Assembly (NCBI RefSeq): GCF_011045015.1
Contig: NZ_JAAKZY010000028.1
Location: 1-64,000 of the forward strand
Reading direction: 5' to 3'
Length of the DNA stretch: 64,000 nt
Source: Streptomyces scabichelini
GTDB taxonomy: Bacteria; Actinomycetota; Actinomycetes; Streptomycetales; Streptomycetaceae
In this document: piece by piece, positions 17,841 through 26,619 of the stretch
How positions within the stretch are numbered: position 1 is the stretch's first letter
Layout: each line of letters opens with the position of its first letter
Made by a program: the position numbers and the translations under genes
The notes under the pieces: model-generated
Seen by the model: the letters and a program-made list of their open reading frames with translations, nothing else
The model's database searches: none
Told to the model about the DNA's origin: nothing

Positions 17841-17929
17841 GACACTCCACCGCGATCGGCCTCGGACCGCCGGCGTTTGATGCGGTTGAGGCCCTCATCG
17901 CGCGCACAAGAAGCATGGGATGAACGTGC

Positions 17930-18240
17930 AGCCCTCGCCGACCGGTTGGGAAACCTGATGTGGGCCCGGCCCGGCGCGGTGCACGACATCCGTGCGGGCC
18001 GCGCCCACAGCATCGTCGATGCCCTGGCCGCGGTCGGTGCTCCGTGCTGGGCGGACAAGATGTACCGAGGAGCCGGCACCGCGGTGCGGGCGCCTTTCCG
18101 GAGCCGAACGGGAGAAGCTGTCCGCCGGCCAGCAGTGCGGGCACGGGCACCGCGGAACGCCAGACACAGACGCGTATGGGCCCGGGCTTTATGCGCATGG
18201 GCGCAGGGCCCTCGCGATGGTTCTCTGGGATCAGTGTGAT
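17930..18240 (+). pseudogene. IS5-family (DDE_Tnp_4) transposase fragment
   Basis: The + strand reads GNLMWARPGAVHDIRAGR, IVDALAAVGAPCWADKMYRG, AGTAVRAPF, then in another frame EKLSAGQQ. This matches the WxSPxxPGxxHDixAAR and LADxxYxGAG segments of IS427-type transposases. N-terminus and catalytic remainder are missing. Confidence 0.6.
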
Positions 18241-18304
18241 CGCCGCCGAGACGCCTCAGAACTCGCACTCGCATGGGCCACCTCGGCCGGAAAGGGATTC
18301 AGTC

Positions 18305-19108
18305 ATGACGCATGCCTCCGCCGTTGCCAATCCCGTCGTCGACGCCGTTCTCGACGCGATCGAGATTCCGGAGAATGCCGCCGTCGTCGATCTCGCGTGC
18401 GGGTTGGGGCGGCCCAGTCTCACGCTCGCCGCACGCCGCTCCGACGTCACCGTGCTCGGCGTCGATCTGGATCCCGCGGCCATCGGTCACGCCCGAGCAG
18501 AGGCCCGCGCCCTCGGCGCCACCAACGCCGAATTCGCCGTGATGCCCCTGGAACAGTTGACGATCCCGGCCGCCTCGACCGACGTGATCGTCTCCACATT
18601 CGGATTGCTGCAGGTCGGTGACCCACGACAATCCCTCCGTGAAGCCGTCCGCATCATGCGGCTGGGAAGTCGGTTCAGCCTGGCGACCTACGGCGACATG
18701 CGATCGAACACCCTGTGGTCGCTGGCCGCCCCGATCCTTGCTTGGTACGCACCCCCTGGCACCGCGCCGGGCTCCCGTGTGCAATCGTTCCCGGATTCGA
18801 CCGCTCGGAAAGAACTGCTGCGCGAAGCGGGCTTCGGTGAGGTCGAGGAAAGCACTGTGGATTTTTTCATTCGACTTCCGGACTTCGCGGCGATCTGGCG
18901 GATGCTCTCGCAACCTGGAATGTTTGGCGGCATCATCGACGCGTTCTGCGGCGGCACCGCGGTGTCGGTTCAGCGAGATCTTCGGTCGGCCACCGAGGTA
19001 TACGCGGATGCGCCCGGCGGCGAGTACGTCTTCCCGGCGTCCTGCCTCATTCTCCGGGGCACATTGCACCTCCGGGACCCGTTGTCGCCCGCGTTTTGGA
19101 ACCGGTGA
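18305..19108 (+). CDS. Class I SAM-dependent methyltransferase
   Basis: 267 residues from the ATG at 18305, with a purine-rich GAAAGGGA upstream. Motif I is AAVVDLACGLGRPSLTLA (residues ~27-44), the acidic residue of motif II is in VLGVDLDPAAIGHARAEA, and motif IV-like sequence is TDVIVSTFGLLQVGDPRQSL. This is the UbiE/Methyltransf_11 type. The C-terminal half (DFFIRLPDFAAIWRML) resembles small-molecule C/O-methyltransferases. Substrate unknown; no intact neighbour suggests a pathway. Confidence 0.85.
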   Translation: MTHASAVANPVVDAVLDAIEIPENAAVVDLACGLGRPSLTLAARRSDVTVLGVDLDPAAIGHARAEARALGATNAEFAVMPLEQLTIPAASTDVIVSTFGLLQVGDPRQSLREAVRIMRLGSRFSLATYGDMRSNTLWSLAAPILAWYAPPGTAPGSRVQSFPDSTARKELLREAGFGEVEESTVDFFIRLPDFAAIWRMLSQPGMFGGIIDAFCGGTAVSVQRDLRSATEVYADAPGGEYVFPASCLILRGTLHLRDPLSPAFWNR

Positions 19109-19579
19109 ACCAGGCAGCCGAACTCCAGGGCGGCTGAAGGTGTGGGCGGTTGAATCCTGGCTCAGTCAAGATTTTCGTGAAGCTGATCAGTGAGTCTGTT
19201 TGGTTCGTGACTCCGTGTCGGCACCGGCGAGAGCGGGCCCGTTGCCACCAGCCTCGCCGTCTCCGCCTGCGCGCTCGGCGCCGCCATCCACCTGATCTTT
19301 GAGTTCCCAGGGTTCGGAGACTCTGTCCAGGTGGCCGGGAATTGGTCCGCACCGCCGGTGGCGCCGCCCGGTGGTCACCGGTGGCGGCGCTGCCTCGGGC
19401 GTGCGGCACGGCATCCATGCCCACGGCGGTCGCGGCGACAGCAGCAAGCCGGAGCGGGAGTGCCGTCAACGGAACGGCGCGGCCGTCGAATCCCGCCTCC
19501 GGCGGAATCGGCGCCCACAGCCAGCACCAGCCGCGCCCGCCGAAGCAGGACGACGACGGGAATCTCACTGATCGTGTCA
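19109..19579. other. No gene recognised
   Basis: 470 bp of GC-rich DNA with open frames on both strands but none with family-like order. A short + stretch (LAVSACALGAAIHLIFEFPGF, about 19246-19310) is hydrophobic and could be a membrane-protein scrap. Confidence 0.35.
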
Positions 19580-19745
19580 AGCCGCCTGCGTGACCAGCGG
19601 GGCGGAGGTGAACAGCCTCTTGTCACGCAGCATGGCCCACGGGACATCGACCCGGCGGCGGGCGGGCGCGAGCAGCGCCTGGGTGTGCATCAGCCCTTGG
19701 TCTCGCTTCTTGAGGTAGTAGTCCCGCGAGGGTCTGGCCGCATCA
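19580..19745 (-). pseudogene. IS110-family transposase C-terminal fragment
   Basis: The reverse strand reads SRDYYLKKRDQGLMHTQALL, then APARRRVDVPWAMLRDKRLF, close to the conserved IS110 C-terminal end (YYDRKRAEGKxHxQALxALARRRxxVLWAMLRD). Everything upstream is missing. Confidence 0.65.
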
Positions 19746-19769
19746 TCGCGGTCTGGGCCGCCATGTATC

Positions 19770-20075
19770 CTCGACGACTTCGAAGCGCAGATCGTCGTGC
19801 ACCTGCACCTGCACCTGAAGGCCGACTCACCCATCCTGTCCCGGTCCGCTCGACCGATGACCGAACGGCTCGTGACCGACCTGCGCGACTGGGCGCTCGA
19901 ACACCATCCTCACCTGTCTGAGCCGGAGATCATGCTCGTGACCAACGTCGCGGTCACCGTCCTCGGGACCGCCGTCCAGTACTGGCAGGTCGACCAACCC
20001 GCGGCAGACCGGATCGCCGCCGTGCACGCGATGCTGGACCGCGTCGGTACCGGCCTGGCAGCGGCGCAGAGGTAG
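19770..20075 (+). pseudogene. TetR-type C-terminal ligand domain fragment
   Basis: A + frame of ~100 residues (LDDFEAQIVVHLHLHLKADS, WALEHHPHLSEPEIMLVTNV, AVHAMLDRVGTGL) looks like the helical C-terminal half of a TetR regulator. No helix-turn-helix precedes it; an IS110 end abuts it. The family assignment rests on general helix pattern only. Confidence 0.4.
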
Positions 20076-20239
20076 AGATCTGGGCGGTCCCCCACCGGAT
20101 TCCCGCTCTCGCGAGTCCAGCCGCGGCCACGCCCGTCCAATCCGAAGCTGTCGGACGAGTCACCTCGGTGGGGTGTCGGCCCTCGCTGCCGGCTACGCAC
20201 GCTGACGCACCCTCTCCCGCCGCACCGCGGTCGACGGCC

Positions 20240-20790
20240 CTGCTCATCATGGTGATGAGTGCCCAGTTCAGGTGGGCTTCGGAGTGCTGGGGCAGGCGTT
20301 CGTAGTCGCGTGCGCTGCGGCGGGCGTTCATGCACCAGTCGATGGTCCGTTCGGCTTTCCGTCGGCGGGGCAGGACGGCAAAAGCCCTTGGTGCCCTTCG
20401 GCCTGGAGACGATGCGCACAGTGAGCCAGAGGCGTTCGCGGTCCCAGGACACGAGTTCGCCCGCGTAGCCGCGGTCGGCCCAGACCTGGGTGATCTGCGG
20501 CTGGGTGAGGCGCAGGCGCCAGAACACGTCGCGGGCGGTGTCGCGGTCCTGGAGGTCGGCGGGCGTCACCGTGATCATCACGGGCAGACCGAGCGTGTCG
20601 ACCGTGATGTGTCGTTTGCGTCCGTTGATCTAATGGGCGGCGTCGTAACCGCGGCTGTCCCTACCGACGGTGGAGGCGGCCTCGACCGATTGGGAGTCGA
20701 CGATCAGCGTCATCGGGTGGGGGCAGCGGCTCTTGCCCGTACGGATCCGGCGGTTGCGGTAGGCGGCGGGCCAGCCGGGTCGCGCTGCCG
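20240..20790 (-). pseudogene. IS5-family transposase remnant
   Basis: The reverse strand reads LIVDSQSVEAASTVGRDSRG, GYDAAH then a stop, INGRKRHITVDTLGLPVMIT, TQPQITQVWADRGYAGELVS, and after a frameshift DWCMNARRSARDYERLPQHS. This is the IS5 DDE core (VDSQSVKAA, NGRKRHI, WADxGYAG, YERLPxHSE). An in-frame stop near 20632, one frameshift, and loss of the N-terminus make it inactive. Its 5' end is fused to a monooxygenase fragment. Confidence 0.75.
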
Positions 20791-21000
20791 AACCGGGACA
20801 GTCTGCCGGGGACGCCGCCCACATCCACTGGCCGGTCGGCGGCGTCGGCCTGAACGTCGGGCTATCGGGCTCCAAGACGCAATGAACCTCGGCTGGAAGC
20901 CGGCCGCCGTGGTCCCGGGGTGGGTCGACGCGGAGCTGCTGGACCTACCACACCGAACGCCACCCGGTCGGCGCCGAGTTGGCCGAGCACACCTTGGCGC
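20790..21000 (+). pseudogene. Aromatic-hydroxylase-type FAD monooxygenase fragment
   Basis: The + strand reads GDAAHIHWPVGGVGLNVGL, LQDAMNLGWKPAAVVPGW, and after a frameshift TYHTERHPVGAELAEH. This is the third FAD motif and following helix of PheA/TfdB-type hydroxylases (GDAAHxHPPxGGQGLNxGxQDAxNLGWKLA). Only ~70 residues are left. Confidence 0.65.
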
Positions 21001-21009
21001 CCAGGTGCA

Positions 21010-21224
21010 AGACATCCCCGACCCGGGGATGCCATTTCCACGCGGTCCAGGCTCTCTTGGATGTCTGCCGCAGAGTCGCCTCAGCGCGGCCCACGAGCGC
21101 CACGGTGTACCCGACGGCGACGAACCGATGCGCAACCGCGGTCCCGAGGCTCGTACCGGCACCCGTGACGACAACCACGCAGCTGAAGTCCCGTTGCTTC
21201 GCGAATGTCCGTCCTTTGTATCAC
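21010..21224 (-). pseudogene. Short-chain dehydrogenase 5' fragment, copy B
   Basis: From a GTG at 21224 the frame reads IQRTDIREATGLQLRG; after a frameshift it continues VVVVTGAGTSLGTAVAHRFV, the NAD(P)-binding TGxxxxxG start of an SDR. It breaks off in unrelated DNA. It is divergent from the AraC gene at 21371, as is the equivalent relic at 28016, so an SDR/AraC divergent pair was probably the ancestral arrangement. Confidence 0.6.
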
Positions 21225-21370
21225 CGGGCCCAGAACCGCCCGGGCTTGCGCCTGCCGCCATAGCCTAGGAACTCGTCACGGCACGCACTTGAACCACAGT
21301 GGCGTCCGGACAGAACACATGCGCCACACGAAGGCGTCGGAACAGCGAACACGAGGTGGATCGACCGAAG
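21225..21370. promoter_or_regulatory. Duplicated divergent promoter region, copy B
   Basis: 146 bp between the SDR relic and the AraC start, nearly identical to 27870-28015 on the other strand and homologous to 10466-10614. It contains the shared landmark CACTTGAACCAC and GCGTCCGGA segments. Likely AraC operator sites lie here (inference). Confidence 0.55.
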
Positions 21371-22357
21371 ATGAACAGCACTGCATCGGAGACCGACGGG
21401 GCGCGGGGGGCGTTCGCCGTGGATTCCACGGTCCCGGGCGCCGCACCGCGAGGATTCGACGCCTTCCGTCGCGGCTGGCAGACGCAGATCGGCAACGCCT
21501 TCATGGTGCCGACCTTCAGCCCGGCCACGATCGCCGACTTCCGGTTCAAGGGACGCGTCGCCAGGGTGCGCGACGCGGCGATCGGTGATTTCCACAACGC
21601 GTCGACCGGCCGGACCACGGACGACCCAGGCGGCGTTGAGGATCTGGTGCGGATGTACGTAGTACGGCGCGGCGCATGGATGTTGGGCCGCCCGCACGAT
21701 CGCGGGGAGCACACCGTAACGGCCGGGCAGTTCCTCCTTCGGCACTTCGAGCGCCAATATCCCTTCGAGACGGCGCCGCACACCACGGCGCAGTTCTTCT
21801 TCCTGCCCTCCGCGATGCTCAAACCCCTGCTCGGGAACCGCACCGTCATCGGGTCGGCGGACTCGGCCGAGGTGCGCCTGTTCACCGCCCACTCGAACAT
21901 GATCCACGCAACCGTGGCCGAGCTCGGCCCGGCCGGTGTGCACGCCGCCCACAGCACCCTGATCGAACTGGCCAAGGCCGTGGCAGTGCGTCGCTTCGAC
22001 GACGTGGAACCGCAACTGGCCCCCGCACTCACCCGCGCCGCGAAGGACCTCGCCAACAACCACCTCCCGGATCCCGAACTGTCCCCGGCGATGCTGGCAC
22101 GCGAACTCAACATCTCCGTACGCACCCTGCAGCGCGCGTTCGCCACGGTGGGAGAGTCGGTGACCACCTACATCCGCCACCGGCGGCTGGAAGAAGCCCG
22201 GCTCGCCCTCACCGCGCCATCCGGCCGATGGAGCATCTCCGAACTGGCCGCCCACTGGCAGTTCGCCGACAGCAGCCACTTCATCCGCGCCTTCAAGAAA
22301 CACTACGGCCAAACGCCCACCGAGTACGCCCGCTCGACCAGGGCGGCTGACCGCTGA
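21371..22357 (+). CDS. AraC-family regulator, copy B
   Basis: 328 residues from the ATG at 21371. The N-terminal sensor (AraC_binding_2-like) includes FDAFRRGWQTQIGNAF, ADFRFKGRVARVRD and QFLLRHFERQYPFE. The C-terminal DNA-binding domain has PAMLARELNISVRTLQRAFA and ISELAAHWQFADSSHFIRAF, ending KKHYGQTPTEYA. It is a near-twin of the gene at 26883-27869; most differences lie in the sensor half, so ligand response may differ while operator recognition is shared. It has GTA GTA where copy C has ATA TTA, so it lacks the TTA codon of that copy. Confidence 0.88.
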   Translation: MNSTASETDGARGAFAVDSTVPGAAPRGFDAFRRGWQTQIGNAFMVPTFSPATIADFRFKGRVARVRDAAIGDFHNASTGRTTDDPGGVEDLVRMYVVRRGAWMLGRPHDRGEHTVTAGQFLLRHFERQYPFETAPHTTAQFFFLPSAMLKPLLGNRTVIGSADSAEVRLFTAHSNMIHATVAELGPAGVHAAHSTLIELAKAVAVRRFDDVEPQLAPALTRAAKDLANNHLPDPELSPAMLARELNISVRTLQRAFATVGESVTTYIRHRRLEEARLALTAPSGRWSISELAAHWQFADSSHFIRAFKKHYGQTPTEYARSTRAADR

Positions 22358-22414
22358 CACCGACACCGACACCGACTCCGATCCCGACCCCACCGGCCAC
22401 CGGCCGACCGCCAG
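22358..22414. repeat. Short GACACC tandem tract
   Basis: Immediately after the AraC stop codon a GACACC unit is repeated about three times and then decays (GACTCC, GATCCC). It marks the end of the copy B homology block. Confidence 0.5.
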
Positions 22415-22600
22415 GCACACCGTTGCAACCAATGAGTGGTCCGGGTGAGGTCTTTGGTCCAGGTCATCGAGGCGCGCAGGTGGAGGCCGGCGAGGTAGCT
22501 GTCCGGGGCCTTGTGGTGGCCCGTGGCGATACCTCGCCAGGCTTTGAGCTTGTTGATCAGGCGCTCGACGGTGTTCCTCGCCGTGTGAGGTCGGCATTGT
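22415..22600 (-). pseudogene. IS5-family transposase C-terminal fragment
   Basis: The reverse strand reads ARNTVERLINKLKAWRGIAT, HKAPDSYLAGLHLRASMTW, KDLTRTTHW, the standard end of IS5 (IS1381-type) transposases. The rest is absent; a related N-terminal piece lies at 23059. Confidence 0.7.
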
Positions 22601-23010
22601 GGTTGGACAACAATGCTGGTGTGCACGGCCCCGTCGGCGATCCCAGCGTCCGCACCACCACCGCGTTCCTGCCGCTGCTGCGCCGCTCGGACGACCCTGT
22701 GATCGTCAACGTCAGCAGCGGCATGGGCTCCCTCGCCCTCACCCACGACCCCGGCCCGGCCGGAGCCGCGCGTCATAGCACCGCTGTACACCTCCTCGAA
22801 GGCGGCGTTGACGATGCTGACCACGCAGTACGCCAAGGGGCTCAAGGGCATCCGCGTCAACGCCGCCGACCCCGGCTGCACCGCGACCGACCTCAACGGT
22901 CACAGCGGCCCCCAAACTGACACGAAGGGCACGGATGCGATCGTCGCCCTCGCCACCGAGGAGCCCGGCGCGGCACCGGCAAGAGGTACCTTCCGCCGGT
23001 GCTTCTCAAT
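22600..23010 (+). pseudogene. Short-chain dehydrogenase C-terminal remnant, frameshifted
   Basis: The + strand reads NNAGVHGPVGDPSVRTTTAF (the NNAG motif), VIVNVSSGMGSLALTHDPG (catalytic-serine strand), and after a frameshift APLYTSSKAALTMLTTQYAK (YxxxK) and GIRVNAADPGCTATDLNG. The catalytic set is recognisable, but the N-terminus is replaced by IS5 DNA. It may be the missing half of the SDR relic divergent from copy B. Confidence 0.7.
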
Positions 23011-23058
23011 CTGCGGGAGTCACCCTCGCGTCGGTACCCGAACCGGTAGATGTTTCTG

Positions 23059-23156
23059 TGTGACGCGAGTGCAACTGACAGACCAGGAGAGGGAGTTCAG
23101 CGACCCATACCTGCCGATCGGCGAGTACGGCCCATACCCTAAGAAATGTCAGCGTT
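23059..23156 (+). pseudogene. IS5-family transposase N-terminal fragment
   Basis: From a GTG at 23059 the frame reads TRVQLTDQEREFSDPYLPIG, EYGPYPKK, which is the conserved N-terminus of IS5-type transposases. It ends within 100 bp at a stop. Confidence 0.6.
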
Positions 23157-23172
23157 GAGCGAGAGGTCCGAC

Positions 23173-23493
23173 GTGAGTGCTTTCTATTTTCTTGCCATTC
23201 TTACCGTGGTCATAGCGATAGTCACCGGCGCTGTGACGTACCCGCTCGTCCGGCGTGACCTCAGCCCGTCGGGAGCGCTGCTGGCCGTCGGGTGCGTTGC
23301 CGTGGCCGTGGGCGTCGGCTGGCTGTTGACGCTTTTCCATGCGTTACTCGGTTTCGCGGTCGGGCTTGTGGTCTATCTGGTGACGCGCCGATATTTGACG
23401 GGTACGCAGGCGATGGCGGCCGGTGGCGCCGCTTATGTCGTCGGCACGCTGCTGTCCGTCGGTGCCCTGATGATGGCCCTCAGCGGGATGTAG
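23173..23493 (+). CDS. Small integral membrane protein
   Basis: 106 residues from a GTG at 23173 with GAGAGG at 23161-23166; an in-frame ATG at 23146 overlaps IS debris and is less likely. Four hydrophobic segments: YFLAILTVVIAIVTGAV, ALLAVGCVAVAVGVGWLL, LLGFAVGLVVYLV and AAYVVGTLLSVGALMMAL. No motif gives a function. A TTA codon at 23344-23346 suggests bldA-dependent, late expression. Confidence 0.65.
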   Translation: MSAFYFLAILTVVIAIVTGAVTYPLVRRDLSPSGALLAVGCVAVAVGVGWLLTLFHALLGFAVGLVVYLVTRRYLTGTQAMAAGGAAYVVGTLLSVGALMMALSGM

Positions 23494-23499
23494 AGCATG

Positions 23500-23860
23500 G
23501 AGTTGTCAAGCTGTCCATGGGCTGGGTGGATGAGGGTGTGGGGGCGGTGGCGGTGCGCGTTCAGAACCACGATGGACACGCGGCCCCTTGGCCAACTCGT
23601 CCTCCAATACGGCGAAGAGGGAACGCTCAGTTCGGGATGCGACGCTGACCCCTGCGAGCGCAGGCCGCCCTCGGGCCGAGATGTTCCCAGGCCTGGAGCC
23701 ACCGCTGCATCGACCGAACGCTCACGCTCACTCGTAACCGCTTTGCGATCTTGGCGTTGGGTAGGCCGGCGTCGAACAAGGCAGCAGCTTCCATGCGGAT
23801 GCGCTCGCGAAACGCGGGCGAGGTCGGCCAGGATGGGGATGTCCTGGCGTTTGCAGACCG
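23500..23860 (-). pseudogene. IS630-family transposase N-terminal fragment
   Basis: The reverse strand reads RERIRMEAAALFDAGLPNAK, IAKRLRVSV, MQRWLQAWEHLGPR, the helix-turn-helix of IS630-type transposases, followed after a frameshift by VLEDELAKGPR-like sequence. The DDE domain is missing. Confidence 0.6.
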
Positions 23861-24112
23861 CCTTGTCGGTGCCGTCCTTCGAGCCAGTACCGGGCTGGAG
23901 TTCGGCGCAGGCGAGCCGCTGGGGCCGTAACGCCCCGCCCACGGGCGGGTTGGCGGGCACAAGGTGCTGCCGCCAACCCTCCCACCTGGTCAACACGGGA
24001 TGTGGGCAAGCCGTCAGGCCCCATGAGAAAGGCCGTCCGGTGAACCAGGGTGCCCGGTATGCCCACCGTACGAGGGGCGCAGTCAGACCTGGGCCGGGCC
24101 TCGGTCGACGAA

Positions 24113-24814
24113 TCAGTCGACGCCGTTGACGAAGCTGGAAGCGTCCGAGGCCAGGAACGTCGCCACGGCGGCGATCTCATCCGGGCTGCCGATCCTGCCG
24201 AGCAGTAGTTCCGAGGCGAGCTGGTGGTCCGGGCCTACGGCGCCGATCAGGCCCGGGGACTCGGTCGGGCCGGGGCTCAGCAAGTTCACCCGGAACTTCC
24301 GTTCCTGGGCGCTGAGCGCCCAGCTGGGCACCAGGTTGCGCACCGCTGCCTTCGAGGCGCCGTAGATTTCCAGGCTCGGTGCGGGGCGGAGGGCGCTGGT
24401 CGATCCTGTCACTACGATCGAGGCGCCGTCCGACAGCAGGGGCAGCGCCTTCTGTACGGTGAAGATCGTGCCCTTCACGTTCGTACCGAAGGTGGCGGCG
24501 ATGGCTTCCTCTGTGATCTCACCGAGATGCTGAGGGACAGCGCTGCCGGCGTTGGCGACAAGCACGCCGATGCGGCCCGCCTCCTCGCGCACGACCGAGT
24601 AAAGGTCATCGAGGTCCGTCTGTACCGCAACGTCGGTCCTCACACCGGTGGCCGCCGGCCCGATCTCAACGACGGCCGCGTCGAGCGGCTCCTGACGGCG
24701 ACCGACCAGGAACACCCGCGCCCCCTCCGCGGCGAACCGCCTGGCGATGGCAAGCCCAATGCCGCTGTTGGCTCCGGTGACCACCGCCACCTTGCCTGCG
24801 AGTACTTCCGTCAT
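24113..24814 (-). CDS. Short-chain dehydrogenase/reductase, 3'-truncated
   Basis: 233 residues from the ATG at 24814, with GAGGAG eight bases upstream. Classical SDR: VAVVTGANSGIGLAIARRFA (cofactor loop), RVFLVGRR (basic residues suggest NADPH), VLVANAGSAVP, IVVTGSTSAL (Ser), and YGASK (Tyr-Lys). It ends FLASDASSFVNGVD and stop, whereas SDRs normally go on for 8-12 residues (FVNGxxxxVDGG), so the C-terminus appears cut. Its upstream flank merges into the TetR relic at 24824. The core is intact, so activity is possible. Confidence 0.82.
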   Translation of the reverse strand: MTEVLAGKVAVVTGANSGIGLAIARRFAAEGARVFLVGRRQEPLDAAVVEIGPAATGVRTDVAVQTDLDDLYSVVREEAGRIGVLVANAGSAVPQHLGEITEEAIAATFGTNVKGTIFTVQKALPLLSDGASIVVTGSTSALRPAPSLEIYGASKAAVRNLVPSWALSAQERKFRVNLLSPGPTESPGLIGAVGPDHQLASELLLGRIGSPDEIAAVATFLASDASSFVNGVD

Positions 24815-24823
24815 GACGCGCGC

Positions 24824-25342
24824 ACTCCTCAAGACATCGCCGAGGCAACGGGGCTCGGCAAAGGCAGCCTGTACGGCGCGTTCTGCGGAAAGCAGGAACT
24901 GTTCCACCGCGTGTTCGACGATTACTGCGGCTCCGTCGTCGATGCTGTGAGCCGACAGCTGCGCGGCAACGACCCGGACGCCTACGCGCGACTGTCCGCC
25001 CACGTGTACGCGGTGGCGGCGACTGCCGCAGACACCGTCCACCGCGGATGTCTGTTGGCCAAGGGCGCCGCCGAGCTAGCCGAACACGACGAGACGGTGG
25101 CCAAGCGGGCGCGCGCGGCCATCGAGGCGCTGCAGGCGCTGCTGGCGCTGCTGGAGGGCGACATCTCAGCCTGTCAGCGCAATGGCGATATTGCCGCGGA
25201 CGCGGATCCGGGAAAGCTGGCCGCGCTGGTGCTCGCCGTACTGCGCGCCATTGAAGCGCTGGGCAAGGCCGGAGCGAGCGAGGAGACGCTGACCGATATA
25301 GCCTGCACAGCCCTTGCTGTACTGCCCCGCCCCGCTCACTGA
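24824..25342 (+). pseudogene. TetR-family regulator lacking its N-terminus
   Basis: The + frame picks up a TetR protein in the middle of its helix-turn-helix: QDIAEATGLGKGSLYGAFCG, KQELFHRVFDDYCGSVVDAV, then the ligand domain (DTVHRGCLLAKGAAELAEHD). The first ~25-30 residues (helix 1 and start of helix 2) are missing, and no start codon lies in frame nearby; the sequence instead runs back into the 5' end of the SDR on the other strand. A deletion between the two divergent genes would explain this. It might have regulated the SDR. Confidence 0.7.
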
Positions 25343-25596
25343 GTTTCTTCGGTCTGGCCACCGATCGGGGGATGGCCGAGGGTGTGTGACAACGGTGCAG
25401 GCTGACGAGGTCACCGTTCAGGATGCGACGCGACGCCAGTCCGCTGTGAGTGAGGACCGGCGCGCATATCAACGCTCCAAACGACGAACCGTTTGGCCGC
25501 CCATTCCGTCTCCATGGTCGATGCGGTATCTCGACGAGAGATGCCTCGGGGTGCCATCGAGGCATATGTGTGTCTAGAGGAAGGACTGCCGGAACG

Positions 25597-26238
25597 GTGT
25601 TAGTGAGCCACAGGAAGAGGACCGTCGGCTGGATCGCCGGGGGCGCGTTGGCGGCGATGGTCGCGGGTGTCACGGGGTGCTCGAACGATACGGGCTCCGC
25701 CGCGGACAAGGAGCCGGCCGCAAGCAGCTCGACCACAGCCGACTCGGAGAAGGCGAAGAAGAGGGAGCAGCAGGATGGTTCGGCGGCGGCGCAGCCCTCG
25801 GCCGTCCGCCAGTCCACAGCCGAGGGGGCGGTTGCCGCGTGGGTCACCGCGGTCATCAAGGGGCAGCCGAAGCAGGCGTGCCTGCTGATGGGCGAACCCG
25901 CCGCCGATTCGTCGCCCGCGCGAGCCGGCACCCCGTCGAGGTGCAACAGCAATGCGCCTGAGGTGCGGCAAATGCAGGACAACATTGGGAAGTTCCGTAC
26001 GTCGTTCATGCCCGAGCCGCCCACGAACAACCCGAAGGTGGAAGTCGCCACAGTCCCGGTCACCGGCGACAAGGCGATGGTCCCCGCCGACAAGGTCACC
26101 GTCGACGGACAGACTCTCGACAAGATCATCCTGTCTCACTCCACCGGCTTGGAGTCAGGGCAGTTGGACGTTAAGGTGGAGTCCACCAAGATCGCCGACG
26201 CCTGGTATGTGACCAATCTCGATTTCAACGTCGGCTGA
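25597..26238 (+). CDS. Putative secreted lipoprotein
   Basis: 213 residues from a GTG at 25597 (or the GTG at 25603). A basic N-terminus (SHRKR), a hydrophobic stretch (TVGWIAGGALAAMVAGV) and a lipobox VTGC indicate lipidation after export. A Ser/Lys/Glu-rich linker (~35-65) follows, then a small domain (AVAAWVTAVIKGQPKQACLL; KVTVDGQTLDKIILSHSTG) of a kind common in actinobacterial surface lipoproteins. Function unknown. If 25597 is the start, the second codon is TTA (25600-25602), a potential bldA switch. Confidence 0.75.
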   Translation: MLVSHRKRTVGWIAGGALAAMVAGVTGCSNDTGSAADKEPAASSSTTADSEKAKKREQQDGSAAAQPSAVRQSTAEGAVAAWVTAVIKGQPKQACLLMGEPAADSSPARAGTPSRCNSNAPEVRQMQDNIGKFRTSFMPEPPTNNPKVEVATVPVTGDKAMVPADKVTVDGQTLDKIILSHSTGLESGQLDVKVESTKIADAWYVTNLDFNVG

Positions 26239-26245
26239 TGCTGTG

Positions 26246-26264
26246 ACCGGGAACGTTGCCCGGT
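26246..26264 (+). terminator. Weak hairpin after the lipoprotein gene
   Basis: ACCGGG (26246-26251) and CCCGGT (26259-26264) form a 6-bp stem with a 7-nt loop, starting 8 bp after the stop codon. No T-run follows; a candidate only. Confidence 0.25.
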
Positions 26265-26461
26265 GGGGTGGTCAGGCTGCACGGCCGCAGCGCCCCCCGG
26301 CCTTCGTCCACTCCGCACGGACATGTGGTTGTACGTTTCATGGTGTCGGCGTTCCTCAGCAGCGTGGGCCGCGCCCCGGGAGGCCATCACCTCGCCGGGG
26401 CCCGAGCTCTTCATGCTGCTGTGGTGCGCGCGCTGCGAGTTTCACGGTTTGTGATACGTCG

Positions 26462-26596
26462 TCAGGTGACGCCGATCCAGGAGGCGAACCCCGACAGCGA
26501 TTGCTTGCTGTAGCGCTCCAACTGAATCAGCGTCAGCACGACTTCCCGCACCTGGGGATGGTTGCGGGTCTGCTCGGGAGCGACTCGTCGTGCGGC
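26462..26596 (-). pseudogene. XRE/TPR-type regulator C-terminal end (inverted part)
   Basis: The reverse strand reads ARRVAPEQTRNHPQVREVVL, TLIQLERYSKQSLSGFASWI, GVT and stop. This is the C-terminal end of a family of Streptomyces helix-turn-helix proteins with a helical repeat tail. The preceding part of the same protein is found on the opposite strand at 26620-26748. Confidence 0.5.
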
Positions 26597-26619
26597 CGTC
26601 GAACGGCACGATGGACCCG

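Larger units (their letters stand above)
21183..22357 (+). repeat. Large inverted repeat, arm B (AraC gene plus upstream)
   Basis: This ~1.17-kb block is closely similar to the reverse complement of 26883-28060. It covers the SDR 5' relic, the divergent promoter and the whole AraC gene. The 3' halves of the two AraC genes are almost identical base for base. The arms enclose 22358-26882. Confidence 0.8.
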
